This document shows positions 16,817 through 25,924 of a stretch of DNA of 64,000 nucleotides, piece by piece. The stretch's first letter is position 1. Each line of letters starts with the position of its first letter. Location: contig CAKZSI010000005.1 of NCBI GenBank assembly GCA_937918935.1, forward strand, positions 60,846 to 124,845, in the 5' to 3' direction. Made by a program: the position numbers and the translations under genes. Origin of the DNA: an uncultured Chloroflexales bacterium (GTDB lineage: Bacteria; Chloroflexota; Chloroflexia; Chloroflexales; Chloroflexaceae). The notes under the pieces were generated by a model. The model was not told the DNA's origin and made no database searches. It saw only the letters and a list, made by a program, of their open reading frames with translations.

Positions 16817-17293
16817 CTACCTCCCCTCCGCGGCAAGCGCCCGCTCCAGACCGGTGGCGCGCTCGGGCGCGTAGGGTCCCTCGCCGCGCCAGAAGATCCG
16901 GCCTTCCCGGTCAACCAGCAGCACCGTGATAGTACTCTGGTTACGGATGCCCAGGGTCGCGGTGACCCGCCCGACGTCGGTATAGACGGTGAGGGTGCGT
17001 TCGCGCACCTTCGGGTCGGGAATGGCCGCGGCCATGCCCCCGTCAATGAACGGGCGCGCCATGGAGTACAGACTGTTGATCAGCGGCAGTTCGTAGGCCC
17101 GCAGATCCTGGTGCGTTGACATTAGCCCATCAAGGTACGGGAACCAAGAGTCAACCAGGGACTGGTGCCAGCGCCGAAAGGCGATCAGCACTACGTTGCG
17201 CGCGCCGCCGAACCCGGCGGGCAGGTAGAGGCGCTTGCCGTTGAGATTGCGCGCTTCCAGGCTCGGAAAGCGCGACGACGCTTCGGTGGACAT
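16817..17293 (-). CDS. Thioredoxin-fold (redoxin-like) protein without CxxC
   Basis: Start ATG 17293 has AGAGGAG seven bases upstream; the frame is open 11 codons further but that part lacks a site. The 158-aa product has FPSLEARNLNGKRLYLPAGFGG, then a strand VVLIAFRRWHQSLVDSW and, later, LTVYTDVGRVTATLGI followed by STITVLLVDREGRIFWRGEG. The order resembles peroxiredoxin/TlpA or Atp10-like thioredoxin folds, where the strand after the nucleophile site is followed by a partner helix; here the usual CxxC position reads FRRWHQS, so a thiol redox role is unlikely. It may be a binding or assembly protein. Function not recognised with confidence. Confidence 0.55.
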   Translation of the reverse strand: MSTEASSRFPSLEARNLNGKRLYLPAGFGGARNVVLIAFRRWHQSLVDSWFPYLDGLMSTHQDLRAYELPLINSLYSMARPFIDGGMAAAIPDPKVRERTLTVYTDVGRVTATLGIRNQSTITVLLVDREGRIFWRGEGPYAPERATGLERALAAEGR

Positions 17294-17486
17294 AAGGAGC
17301 TCCTCTGGTGATAACCGGCGCTGCATGCCAGAGTGTGGGAGGGCAAGGCCCTTCTAGCAGGTCTCACGCAACGTCGTTGGGGGAGATTCCCGGCTCCAGG
17401 TATAACCTTGTCGGGTGACTACGCTGCCGCAACCCCGCCGCCGGCGACCAGCGTTGCATCAACTCAACCTCCCACGAAATCCTGTC

Positions 17487-17545
17487 TTGCAAGGTTGCCG
17501 ATCTGTGCTATGATTGTATCAACCTGGAATGATTGAAATAAACCC
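17487..17545 (+). promoter_or_regulatory. Promoter and candidate ArsR operator of the GAPDH-arsJ operon
   Basis: TTGCAA (17487-17492), 16-base spacer, TATGAT (17509-17514) preceded by TGC. Over the predicted start site lies TATCAA-CCTGGAATGA-TTGAAA, a short inverted TCAA/TTGA motif as in several ArsR operators. Operator assignment is inferred from context. Confidence 0.55.
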
Positions 17546-17585
17546 TTATAGCAAAAAACCCCCATACTGAAGCGGAGGTCTCTGC

Positions 17586-18596
17586 ATGGGATCGCGTATT
17601 GGCATCAATGGATTTGGACGTATCGGGCGGTTGGCGCTGCGAGCGGCATGGGGTTGGCCCGACCTGACGGTTGCCCATGTCAACGAGATCGGCGGTGACG
17701 CGGCGGTGAGCGCCCATCTCCTGAGCTTCGACTCGGTGCACGGCCGCTGGAACCACGAAGTCAACGGCGAGGGGTCGCAACTGGTGATTGATGGCATTCC
17801 GATCAGTCACAGTTCGATCAAAGACCCGGGCGCGGTTCCCTGGGCCGATGCCGGAGTGGAGATCGTGCTCGAAGCCACCGGCAAGTTTCGCACCCCCGAA
17901 CAACTCGAGGCCTATTTCAAGGCCGGCGTCAAGAAGGTCATCGTCGCTGCCCCGATCAAAGGCGACGTCCTTAACATTGTGATGGGCGTCAACGATCATC
18001 TGTACGACCCCGCTCGGCACCATGTCGTCACCGCTGCTTCCTGCACCACCAACTGTCTGGCCCCGGTGGTGAAGGTGATCCACGAGGGGATCGGCATCAA
18101 GCACGGCATGATCACCACTATCCATAGCTCGACTAACACCCAGAGCGTCCACGATCAGCCCCACAAAGACCTGCGCCGCGCGCGGGCCTCCAGTCTCTCG
18201 CTGGTGCCCACGACCACCGGTTCGGCGACGGCCATCGGGATGATCTTCCCCGAACTGCTCGGCAAGCTCGACGGCCAGGCCGTGCGTGTACCGCTGCTCA
18301 ATGCCTCGCTGACCGACTGTGTGTTCGAGGTGCAGCGCCCTACCACCGTGGGCGAAGTGAATGATCTGCTTCGCGCCGCCGCCGAAGGGCCGCTCAAAGG
18401 CATTCTGGCCTACGAAACGCGCCCACTGGTCTCGATAGATTTCGTAACCGATCCGCACTCGGCGATCATCGATGCTGCCTGCACTATGGTTACGAACGGA
18501 ACGCAGGTAAAGATCTACGCCTGGTACGACAACGAATGGGGCTACGCCAACCGCTACGTTGAACTGGCGCGCAAGGTGGCCCTGAGCCTGGAGTGA
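17586..18596 (+). CDS. Glyceraldehyde-3-phosphate dehydrogenase linked to arsenate resistance
   Basis: A 336-aa GAPDH: NAD-binding [15 protein letters not shown] at the N-terminus, catalytic Cys153 in [11 protein letters not shown], His180 in [12 protein letters not shown], and the C-terminal [14 protein letters not shown]. The stop overlaps the start of arsJ (TGATG), so the two are one translational unit. In the system known from Pseudomonas, such a dedicated GAPDH uses arsenate in place of phosphate and makes 1-arseno-3-phosphoglycerate, which ArsJ exports. That role follows from the coupling; the sequence alone would only say GAPDH. The ribosome site is GCGGAGGTCTCTGC. It is probably not the main glycolytic copy. 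Regulation by arsenic through an ArsR site upstream is likely. Confidence 0.9.
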   Translation: MGSRIGINGFGRIGRLALRAAWGWPDLTVAHVNEIGGDAAVSAHLLSFDSVHGRWNHEVNGEGSQLVIDGIPISHSSIKDPGAVPWADAGVEIVLEATGKFRTPEQLEAYFKAGVKKVIVAAPIKGDVLNIVMGVNDHLYDPARHHVVTAASCTTNCLAPVVKVIHEGIGIKHGMITTIHSSTNTQSVHDQPHKDLRRARASSLSLVPTTTGSATAIGMIFPELLGKLDGQAVRVPLLNASLTDCVFEVQRPTTVGEVNDLLRAAAEGPLKGILAYETRPLVSIDFVTDPHSAIIDAACTMVTNGTQVKIYAWYDNEWGYANRYVELARKVALSLE

Positions 18597-19897
18597 TGCC
18601 TATGGCAAGCACCGAGACGCTTCCCGCCGCCAGTCGTGCGGCAGACCGGCGTAATTATGCGCTGGTCACACTCGCCTACTGGTCCGATACGCTCACTGAC
18701 GGGGCCATCCGTATGCTGGTGCTGTTTTACTTCTACCAGCTCGGCTATACCCCCTTCCAGGTGGCCTCGTTGTTCCTCTTTTACGAGGTCTTTGGCATCA
18801 TCACCAATCTGTTCGGCGGCTACCTCGGGGCGCGTTTCGGGTTGAAGTCCACGCTCTTTATGGGCCTCGGCACGCAACTCATCGCCCTGAGCCTGCTGGC
18901 CTTCGCTCCGCCGTCGCTGCTGGTGGTGCCCTACGTGATGGTGGCCCAGGCCCTTTCGGGCATTGCCAAAGATCTGACCAAGATGTCCTCGAAGAGCGCG
19001 GTCAAGCTCGTCGCCGGCGAGTCCCAGGGTCAATTGTACCGCTGGGTGAGTATTCTGACCGGCTCGAAGAACGCCATTAAGGGCCTGGGCTTCTTCGTCG
19101 GCGCGCTTCTCCTGACCCTGGTAGGCTTTCAGAACGCGCTCATGCTCCTGGGCGCCCTGGTCCTCGTGGCCCTGGTCAGTTCGATAGTGCTGATCAAGGG
19201 CGACCTTGGCACAGCCAACAAGAAGGCGAAGTTCACGCACATGTTCTCGCACAACCGGGCGGTGAACCTGCTGGCCGCGGCGCGCGTCTTCCTCTTCGCC
19301 GCCCGTGACGTCTGGTTCGTGGTAGGTTTGCCGGTCTTCTTCGTGAGCGTGCTGAGCTGGGATTTCTGGCTGGCCGGCGGTTTTATGGCCGCCTGGACGA
19401 TCGGCTACGGCTTCGTGCAGGCCTCGACGCCTGGTCTGATCCGCCGGCGCGTCGAGGGTGCTCACGAGCCCGATGGGCGCACGGCGATGGCCCTGGCCTT
19501 CGGGCTGGCCGCCTTTCCAGCGGGGATCGCCCTGGCGCTGATGAACGGCATCGCACCGATCCTGGCTGTGGTTGGCGGCTTGCTTGCCTTCGGTGTGGTC
19601 TTCGCCCTGAACTCGGCGGTTCACAGCTACCTTATCCTGGCCTACACCGACAGCGACAAAGTGGCGATGAATGTGGGCTTCTACTACATGGCCAACGCTA
19701 TGGGCCGCCTGGCGGGCACTGTGCTCTCCGGGTTGCTCTACCAGATCGGCCTGCGCTACGGTGAAAGCGGCGGTCTCGTGCTGTGCCTGTGGGCTTCGAT
19801 GGCCTTTCTGCTCATCGCCGGGACGATCTCCCTGACGTTGCCAGGGCAGACGGCCCCGCGCACGCGCCCGATTGTGTTGAGTGATATGGGGGAGTAA
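18596..19897 (+). CDS. arsJ: ArsJ, MFS exporter of 1-arseno-3-phosphoglycerate
   Basis: A 433-aa major facilitator protein with about 12 membrane segments, beginning MPMASTET or, with ATG 18596, MMPMASTET. Characteristic stretches are YWSDTLTDGAIRMLVLFYFY in the first segment, FGGYLGARFGLKSTLFMGLG, and GIAKDLTKMSSKSAVKLVA, the last of which I associate with ArsJ rather than general sugar or drug MFS proteins. The one-base overlap with the GAPDH gene (TGATG) is the known arsJ arrangement. The protein would extrude the unstable arsenate ester made by GAPDH, which then breaks down outside. Both genes look intact. Alternative: an unassigned MFS carrier, unlikely given the context. Confidence 0.9.
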   Translation: MPMASTETLPAASRAADRRNYALVTLAYWSDTLTDGAIRMLVLFYFYQLGYTPFQVASLFLFYEVFGIITNLFGGYLGARFGLKSTLFMGLGTQLIALSLLAFAPPSLLVVPYVMVAQALSGIAKDLTKMSSKSAVKLVAGESQGQLYRWVSILTGSKNAIKGLGFFVGALLLTLVGFQNALMLLGALVLVALVSSIVLIKGDLGTANKKAKFTHMFSHNRAVNLLAAARVFLFAARDVWFVVGLPVFFVSVLSWDFWLAGGFMAAWTIGYGFVQASTPGLIRRRVEGAHEPDGRTAMALAFGLAAFPAGIALALMNGIAPILAVVGGLLAFGVVFALNSAVHSYLILAYTDSDKVAMNVGFYYMANAMGRLAGTVLSGLLYQIGLRYGESGGLVLCLWASMAFLLIAGTISLTLPGQTAPRTRPIVLSDMGE

Positions 19898-19914
19898 CAC
19901 CCTTCGCGTCTCAC

Positions 19915-20095
19915 CTGGGAGGGTACAGCCTTCCCGGACCATTCCGGCGGGCAGAGACGTGGGGACAGGTGGGTTTTGCCTGTCGGAGTGCGATGCGCAG
20001 ACCGCTCGATGATGAGGTGTTCCCACGAAGGCATCGCCCTCCCAGACCCTTCCGTCGGGCAGGGGCATGGGGAATCCGGGGTTCTCCCGCGGCAT
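19915..20095. repeat. Two composite repeats between arsJ and the PstS-like gene
   Basis: Module A TGGGAGGGTACAGCCTTCCC near 19917-19940 and a diverged B (GTGGGGACAGGTGGGTTTTGCC) near 19959-19982; then a half module A at about 20025-20045 and module B ATGGGGAATCC-GGGGTTCTCC at 20068-20088. Linkers read TTCCGGCGGGCAG and TTCCGTCGGGCAG. Confidence 0.7.
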
Positions 20096-20162
20096 GGTAG
20101 AAGCGTACCAGGTATGGCACACTGGCAAATGCCTATCTGGACCATTGCATCTGGAGGAGATC

Positions 20163-21152
20163 ATGGGCCGTCGCATCCGATCGCTGCTCGGACTGGTCGC
20201 GCTGCTGGCGCTCGTTGCCGGCTGCGTGCAGCAAGAGGTAATGCCAACACCTTCTTCGATAACGTTGCTGTCCGGCAATACGCTGGCCCCGGTTGATCCG
20301 GCGCTGGTCAACGCCCCGCTGGAGATCACCGGCTCGTCTACGGTCTACCCGCTTACTGCCCGTATGGTGGAAGAGTTCATCGCGGAAGGCTCGCGCTCAC
20401 AGATCGACGTGAAGGTCACCGGCACCGGCGGCGGCTTTCGCAGCTTCTGCAGTGGCGAACCGATTGAGATTGTCAACGCCAGCCGCCCTATTACCGATGA
20501 GGAGATCACCGCCTGCCGCGCCGTCGGTCGGGAGCCGGTAGGGTTTCAAGTGGGCGTGGATGCGCTGGCAATCGTGGTCAGCCGACAGAACACCTTCGTC
20601 GAGTCGCTGAGCTTCGCCGATCTGGTGCAGATCTTCTCGGGGCGCTACCGCGTATGGAACGAAGTGAACCCCGCTTTTCCTGCCGAGCCGATCGCTATCT
20701 TCAGTCCCGGTGAAGATAGCGGAACCTTCGATTTCTTCGTCGAAAGGGTGCTGGGAGATAAATTGCTGCTTCCGGCCATCCCTGGCATCGTGCTCAGTGA
20801 GGACGACAATGAGTTGATGCGGGGGATTGAGAATAATCCCTACGCAATTGGCTACTTCGGCTATGCCTATTATATAGATGATGTCGCCCGATTGCGCGCC
20901 CTGGCCATTGATGCAGGAAATGGCCCGGTTGCTCCGTCTCAGGAAACGGTAGGGGATGGCACGTATCCTCTGACCCGGCCGCTGTTTATCTATACCGATA
21001 AGCAAACGCTCCAGAATAATCTAGCAGTGGCGGCGTTTGTGAGCTACTATTTGCAGCAAGCCAGTGAGGTGGTCCGCGAAGTTGGCTACTTCCCTGTTTC
21101 CGACGCGATCGCCAATGATGCGCAACAGGCGCTGGTTGCGGTGTTGCGCTGA
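20163..21152 (+). CDS. PstS-like phosphate/oxyanion-binding lipoprotein
   Basis: A 329-aa solute-binding protein starting at ATG 20163 with GGAGGAG nine bases upstream. The lipoprotein signal ends in LVAGC. The phosphate-type binding loops are visible: ITGSSTVYPLTARMVEEF, VTGTGGGFRSFCSGEPIEIV (with NASRPITDEE) and FSPGEDSGTFDFF. These place it in the PstS/SphX family, which binds phosphate or arsenate outside the membrane and passes it to PstCAB. No permease or ATPase for it is in the window, so it works with a carrier encoded elsewhere or as a sensor or scavenger. Its place inside an arsenic cluster suggests discrimination between phosphate and arsenate, an inference from context only. Confidence 0.85.
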   Translation: MGRRIRSLLGLVALLALVAGCVQQEVMPTPSSITLLSGNTLAPVDPALVNAPLEITGSSTVYPLTARMVEEFIAEGSRSQIDVKVTGTGGGFRSFCSGEPIEIVNASRPITDEEITACRAVGREPVGFQVGVDALAIVVSRQNTFVESLSFADLVQIFSGRYRVWNEVNPAFPAEPIAIFSPGEDSGTFDFFVERVLGDKLLLPAIPGIVLSEDDNELMRGIENNPYAIGYFGYAYYIDDVARLRALAIDAGNGPVAPSQETVGDGTYPLTRPLFIYTDKQTLQNNLAVAAFVSYYLQQASEVVREVGYFPVSDAIANDAQQALVAVLR

Positions 21153-21192
21153 TCCCTGGCGTTTCGAGACGAGCTTCGCTTGAAGGTGAAGG

Positions 21193-21225
21193 GGTGTGGG
21201 GGGAGGCTCAGCCTCCCCCCACACC
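21193..21225. repeat. Perfect 16-bp module A-type hairpin
   Basis: GGTGTGGGGGGAGGCT, one central C, AGCCTCCCCCCACACC. It stands between the PstS-like gene and the Uma2 gene and lacks a T-tract; it could terminate or protect the upstream transcript. Confidence 0.75.
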
Positions 21226-21292
21226 ATTCCAGATGGTACAACTAACGCGGTACAATGCACCCATCATCAACCCTTTCTCGGAGGAGCGCCCT

Positions 21293-21904
21293 ATGCGTAC
21301 CCTGGTCATCAGCACCGATGCGCCCACTGTCCCTGGCCCGCCGCAGGGCCACTGGACGTATGCCGACTGGGAGGCCCTGCCCGACGACGGGAACATCTAC
21401 GAGATTATTGACCGGGTCCTGTATATGACAACCGCGCCGAGCAGTTTTCACCAGTGGATCCAGCAGCGTCTCTATCGGTACCTCGGCATCCCGGTTGAAG
21501 ATAATTGTCTTGGGTTCGTGTTTACGGCACCCATCGGCTTGTTGATCCCTGGCTGCGATCCCGTGCAACCCGACTTCGTCTTCGTGCGCCAGGCCAATGC
21601 CGGCATCATCCGCGATCGGCGCATCCGGGGCCTGCCCGACCTGATTATCGAAATCCTCTCCCCCAACAGCGTGGTCTACGATACGCAGGTGAAGCTGGGC
21701 GCCTATGCGCGAGCCGGCGTACCCGAATACGCGATCATCGATCCACGCGCCCGCACCCTCGACCACTACCGTCTGCACTCGCCGGGGCGCTACGATGGCC
21801 CCCGGAGCTTCGGCGAGACGGACGTGGTGAGCTTCGACTGCCTGCCCGGCATCCTGCTGCCAATCGCCGATCTGTTTGCCGGCGCCCCCGATCCGACCCC
21901 GTGA
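21293..21904 (+). CDS. Uma2 family (DUF820) putative endonuclease
   Basis: A 203-aa protein with the Uma2 layout: N-terminal WTYADWEALPDDGNIYEIIDRVLYM, then FTAPIGLLIP, VQPDFVFVRQ, LPDLIIEILSPNSV and GVPEYAIIDPRARTLDHYRL. The PD-(D/E)xK-like residues are E in YEIIDR, D in QPDFVFV, E in IIEILSP and the K of VKLGAY. Start ATG 21293 follows GGAGGAGCGCCCT; a TACAAT hexamer at 21251-21256 may be its -10 box. Uma2 proteins are numerous in Chloroflexota and cyanobacteria; their biological role is unknown. It sits between arsenic genes without an obvious link and has its own promoter-like sequence, so it may be a passenger. Confidence 0.85.
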   Translation: MRTLVISTDAPTVPGPPQGHWTYADWEALPDDGNIYEIIDRVLYMTTAPSSFHQWIQQRLYRYLGIPVEDNCLGFVFTAPIGLLIPGCDPVQPDFVFVRQANAGIIRDRRIRGLPDLIIEILSPNSVVYDTQVKLGAYARAGVPEYAIIDPRARTLDHYRLHSPGRYDGPRSFGETDVVSFDCLPGILLPIADLFAGAPDPTP

Positions 21905-22093
21905 TGCGATTGTAGATTGCCGATTTGAGATTGCAGATTGGGTACGGCGCATCCAGACGTGTTGGCGTTACGCTGATACCCCAACGGATCGAAGCGCACT
22001 GGAGACGGACCAGCACGGGTTTCCTGCGGTGGCAGGCCGGTTGCGATACCGCAACGGCGCGTCGGGTTATTACCACGGTATTATTCAAAAGCT

Positions 22094-22114
22094 TGCATAT
22101 ACTTCACGTATGCA
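22094..22114 (+). promoter_or_regulatory. arsR -10 box and candidate autoregulatory operator
   Basis: The palindrome TGCATA-TACTTCACG-TATGCA covers a TATACT -10 hexamer (22098-22103) and the arsR start codon (22110). The distance from -10 to ATG is seven bases, so the arsR transcript is predicted to be leaderless. Confidence 0.5.
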
Positions 22115-22493
22115 CCAGAACAGCGCGCAACGCCAGGCACACATCTTCAAGGCCCTGATGCACCCGGTGCGGTTGCAGATCCTCGATCTGCTCCGCGACG
22201 GCAAGCTGTGCGTCTGCCAGATCGAGGCGCAGTCGGGCCAGCTTCAGGCCTATGTGTCGCAGCAACTGGCCGTGCTGCGGCGGGTCGGGCTCATTAAGGT
22301 GGTGGCCGATCGCGGCCTTGAAGCCGAGGTCGAGAAGAGTACTGATTATGGCCAGATGATGCGCTGGAACCTGGTGCAGCCCCCCGGTCTGGTGGTCAAT
22401 GATGAAGCCTTCTCGGGAAAGTTCGTTGTTTCCCGGTACGCGGCGCGAAAGGAGCGAGGCTATGTCCAGTTCAGCGGCGGTTGTTTCGCGTGA
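22110..22493 (+). CDS. arsR: ArsR-family arsenic-responsive repressor
   Basis: A 127-aa winged-helix protein. [21 protein letters not shown] is the typical N-terminus, followed by CVC in [10 protein letters not shown], the arsenite-sensing Cys pair on the alpha3 helix of classical ArsR, and the recognition helix [17 protein letters not shown]. The C-terminal 45 residues are longer and less usual than in compact ArsR proteins. ATG 22110 is chosen because a TATACT box ends seven bases upstream, implying a leaderless message; there is no Shine-Dalgarno. Its end overlaps the acr3 start by 32 bases, so the two are co-transcribed and coupled. It should repress arsR-acr3 and probably the GAPDH-arsJ promoter until arsenite binds. 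Confidence 0.88.
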   Translation: MHQNSAQRQAHIFKALMHPVRLQILDLLRDGKLCVCQIEAQSGQLQAYVSQQLAVLRRVGLIKVVADRGLEAEVEKSTDYGQMMRWNLVQPPGLVVNDEAFSGKFVVSRYAARKERGYVQFSGGCFA

Positions 22494-23625
22494 TCAGGCC
22501 CCGGGCATCGCTCGCCGGCTCTCGGTGCTTGATCGCTATCTGACCCTCTGGATCTTTCTGGCAATGGCGTTGGGTGTAGGCCTGGGCTATTTCTTCCCCG
22601 CAGTCGAGGGTTTCATCAACCGTTTCCAGGTCGGCACGACGAACATCCCTATTGCCATCGGTCTGGTGCTGATGATGTACCCACCGTTCGCCAAGGTCAG
22701 ATATGAGGAGCTTGGCGAGGTCTTTCGCAACCGCAAGGTGCTGGGTCTGTCGTTGATCCAGAACTGGATTGTCGGTCCCGTCCTGATGTTCATTCTGGCG
22801 ATCACCTTCCTGCGGGGCTACCCGGAGTACATGATCGGTCTGATCCTGATCGGTCTGGCCCGCTGTATCGCCATGGTGATTGTCTGGAACGAACTGGCCA
22901 GGGGTGATACGGAGTATGCCGCCGGCCTGGTGGCCTTCAATAGCGTGTTTCAGGTGTTGTTCTACAGCGTGTATGCCTGGGTCTTTATCACGGTGCTGCC
23001 GCCGCTGTTCGGGCTACAGGGCAGCGTGGTGCAGATCGGCATTGGCGAGATCGCCCGCAGCGTCTTCATCTACCTGGGCATTCCCATGATTGCCGGGTTC
23101 CTGACCCGCTTCGTGCTCCTGCGCGCGAAGGGTCGTGAGTGGTATGAGACGCGCTTCGTGCCGCGGATCGGCCCCCTCACGCTTATTGCGCTGCTCTTCA
23201 CCATTGTGCTGATGTTCAGCCTCAAAGGCGAGCTGATTGTCCAGATCCCGCTCGATGTGGTGCGCATCGCCATCCCGCTGTTGCTCTACTTCGTGCTGAT
23301 GTTCCTGATCAGCTTCTGGATGGGCTGGCGCATCGGCGCGGATTATAGCAAGACCACGACCCTGGCCTTCACTGCGGCCAGCAACAACTTCGAGCTGGCC
23401 ATCGCGGTTGCCGTGGCCGTCTTCGGTATCAGCTCCGGCCAGGCCTTCGCGGCGGTGATCGGACCCCTGGTCGAGGTGCCGGTAATGATCGGTCTGGTGA
23501 ATGTAGCCTTCTGGTTCCAGCGACGCTACTTCGCCCACGAGGCGGCCCCGGCGACGGCTATTGCCGAGGCGGGGGCCGCAGCGGGTTGCGCCCCGCCGGT
23601 CAGCGATCCCGGTCAGCGACGCTGA
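22462..23625 (+). CDS. acr3: Acr3-family arsenite efflux permease
   Basis: A 387-aa membrane protein with about ten hydrophobic segments. The segment [21 protein letters not shown] carries the Cys essential in Acr3 transporters, and [21 protein letters not shown] is the second family signature. ATG 22462 has AAAGGAG eight bases upstream; the open frame above it belongs to arsR. The protein exports arsenite using the proton gradient. It follows arsR with overlapping frames and is closed by a strong terminator at 23673-23702. No arsenate reductase gene (arsC) is in the window; arsenite would come from a reductase elsewhere or from the environment. The family call is firm. Confidence 0.95.
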   Translation: MSSSAAVVSRDQAPGIARRLSVLDRYLTLWIFLAMALGVGLGYFFPAVEGFINRFQVGTTNIPIAIGLVLMMYPPFAKVRYEELGEVFRNRKVLGLSLIQNWIVGPVLMFILAITFLRGYPEYMIGLILIGLARCIAMVIVWNELARGDTEYAAGLVAFNSVFQVLFYSVYAWVFITVLPPLFGLQGSVVQIGIGEIARSVFIYLGIPMIAGFLTRFVLLRAKGREWYETRFVPRIGPLTLIALLFTIVLMFSLKGELIVQIPLDVVRIAIPLLLYFVLMFLISFWMGWRIGADYSKTTTLAFTAASNNFELAIAVAVAVFGISSGQAFAAVIGPLVEVPVMIGLVNVAFWFQRRYFAHEAAPATAIAEAGAAAGCAPPVSDPGQRR

Positions 23626-23672
23626 TAGGCGTCTCCTCCATCGTTATGATGGGTTGACGCCAGGATGCTCCT

Positions 23673-23702
23673 GGGAGGGTCATGCCCTCCCAATTTTTTT
23701 TT
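23673..23702 (+). terminator. Rho-independent terminator after acr3
   Basis: GGGAGGG-TCATG-CCCTCCC followed by AA and nine T. The stem is a module A palindrome, here with a T-tract. A further loose module (GTGGGGAGGCTACGCTGCCCCAAC) lies at about 23767-23790 in the gene-free stretch up to the aquaporin gene. Confidence 0.85.
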
Positions 23703-23934
23703 CTTGCGGCCCCTTTCTACTACAACCATCTGCGCTTGAGCAAAGTCTGTACTCCACGGCAGGGTGTGGGGAGGCTACGCTGCCCCAACGCTGAAAAAAA
23801 CCGGGATCCGGGTGCGATCCGAGGACGCTGCCTCAGTTTTGCCTCATGAAAGGGCGCGCTTGTGTATCTTGCAGCCTTGTGGTACTGTATTAACGCCTAC
23901 TTGCGCATGTATTTCTTTTACACGTTTTCCATGA

Positions 23935-24651
<717 letters not shown>

Positions 24652-24694
24652 GTTCACCTAAGCCAGGGTTCGCGGGCGCTTTACGGAACTCTGT

Positions 24695-24760
24695 CCTCTC
24701 CCCAACCCTCCCGCCGGGGAGGGAGGCAGGTGTCTCCCCCAACCGGGGGAGGTTGCAAGG
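24695..24760. repeat. CTCCC/GGGGGAG inverted repeats
   Basis: CCCTCCCGCCGGGGAGGG and CTCCCCCAACCGGGGGAG form two adjacent hairpins, of the type seen at 7876-7918. Confidence 0.5.
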
Positions 24761-24798
24761 GAAGCCGGATCAGCACAAGACTGTGAAGTGAGCATAGC

Positions 24799-24911
24799 CC
24801 TCTGAAACCGTCCGTCTACCGATGGGGAAGGGCAAGCCGGGTGAAGATGGGACATCAGACCCGCATGCACATGCCTCTGAAACCGTCCGTCTACTGATGG
24901 GGAAGGGCAAG
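24799..24911. repeat. 38-base direct repeat, two copies, plus hairpin
   Basis: Copies at 24799-24836 and 24874-24911 differ at one base; they begin CCTCTGAAACCGTCCGTCTA and end GGGGAAGGGCAAG. The second copy runs into the hairpin GGAAGGGC-AAG-GCCCTTCC (24901-24919) just beyond the purC stop. Confidence 0.8.
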
Positions 24912-24930
24912 GCCCTTCCTTATCCTCCCC

Positions 24931-25689
24931 TCAGGCAGATGGCCGGTATGCGGCGAATGCGTCGGTCATCGCCGCCACCTGCTCATAGCGCGCCCGCACG
25001 TCGGCGAGCACCGCTTCGTCCACCGTGGCGGCGTTGCGGTAGACCTGCTTGTCGAGCATGCGCCCCTTCTCACCCCCCGGCCAGATGCGCCAGGAGTCGT
25101 TGTCAATCACATCGGCCACGAGCAAGGCGCCCCGCGCACGTCCGAACTCGATCTTCAGGTCCACCAGCGTGACCTCCTGCGCGGCCCAGGCCGCTTCGAG
25201 CACGGCGAACACCCGGCGTCCGGTGTCAATCATCTGCCGCACCTCTTCGGGGGTGGCGAGATTGCGCGCGACGATCTCCGCCTCACTGATCTGGGGATCG
25301 TGCGCGGCGTCATCTTTGCGAAAGAACTCCACCAGGGGCGGATCGAAGCGTTTGCCTTCGGGCGTCTCGGGATACCGCCGCAGGTACGAACCGGTGGCCA
25401 GTCGGCGCATGACCACTTCGAGGGGCAGCATCGTGCAGCGCCGGGCGATCGTGATCTCCGGCGCCGGGGCGCTCACGAAGTGGGTCGGGATGCCGGCCCG
25501 GTTGAGCAGGGCAAAGACATTGGCCGTGGTGCGGCCCGCCAGGGCGCCTTTGCCCGGGATTTCGTTGCGACGCGCCCCGTCGCCGGCGGTGATGCCATCT
25601 TTGTGGCGCATGATGATCAGGTTGGGATCATCCGGGTGGGCATAGATAATTTTGGTTTTGCCTTCGGTGATTTGTGGTCCAGGTTGCAT
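24931..25689 (-). CDS. purC: SAICAR synthetase (phosphoribosylaminoimidazole-succinocarboxamide synthase)
   Basis: Condenses CAIR with aspartate using ATP to SAICAR, a step of purine synthesis. From ATG 25689 (AAAGGA eight bases upstream) the product has 252 aa. Family features: EGKTKIIYAHPDDPNLIIMRHKD at the N-terminus, GIPTHFVSAPAPEITIARRC, LEVVMRRLATGSYLRRYP, then LVDLKIEFGRA and VADVIDNDSWRIWP, and LDKQVYRN. An ATG at 25713 is in frame but lacks a good site. It is the last of a minus-strand group hisS, creatininase-like, hisG, purM, purC. The gene looks intact. Confidence 0.96.
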   Translation of the reverse strand: MQPGPQITEGKTKIIYAHPDDPNLIIMRHKDGITAGDGARRNEIPGKGALAGRTTANVFALLNRAGIPTHFVSAPAPEITIARRCTMLPLEVVMRRLATGSYLRRYPETPEGKRFDPPLVEFFRKDDAAHDPQISEAEIVARNLATPEEVRQMIDTGRRVFAVLEAAWAAQEVTLVDLKIEFGRARGALLVADVIDNDSWRIWPGGEKGRMLDKQVYRNAATVDEAVLADVRARYEQVAAMTDAFAAYRPSA

Positions 25690-25724
25690 GGTTTTTTCCT
25701 TTAAGTCCGGCATAAGTTGGAGAA

Positions 25725-25890
25725 ACCGGCTTTTCCCTACCTCTGCCCGTGGCGGGGCGGGCGGTCCCGACGCCAGGTGGCGGAGGAGAGGAATCCAGGT
25801 TTCCCCCTGCCCCTGCCGGTGGGCGGGGCAGGCGGCCGCAACGTTCCTGTCTGCGCGAGGATCTGGGAGGGCTTTACGCTCCGAGGGACT
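25725..25890. repeat. Composite repeats between purM and purC
   Basis: Diverged module B at 25721-25740 (GGAGAAACCGGCTTTTCCC), a second at about 25790-25806 (GAATCCAGGTTTCCCC) and linkers CCCCTGCCGGTGGGCGGGGCAGGC; a half module A near 25866-25885. Confidence 0.6.
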
Positions 25891-25924
25891 TTCTTCTCTT
25901 ATCGAAGGGAACGGTTATCCCGCC

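Noticed and set aside
17586..18596. GAPDH as the main glycolytic enzyme
   Set aside because: One-base translational overlap with arsJ and an arsenic gene context point to the dedicated arsenate enzyme; the sequence alone cannot tell.
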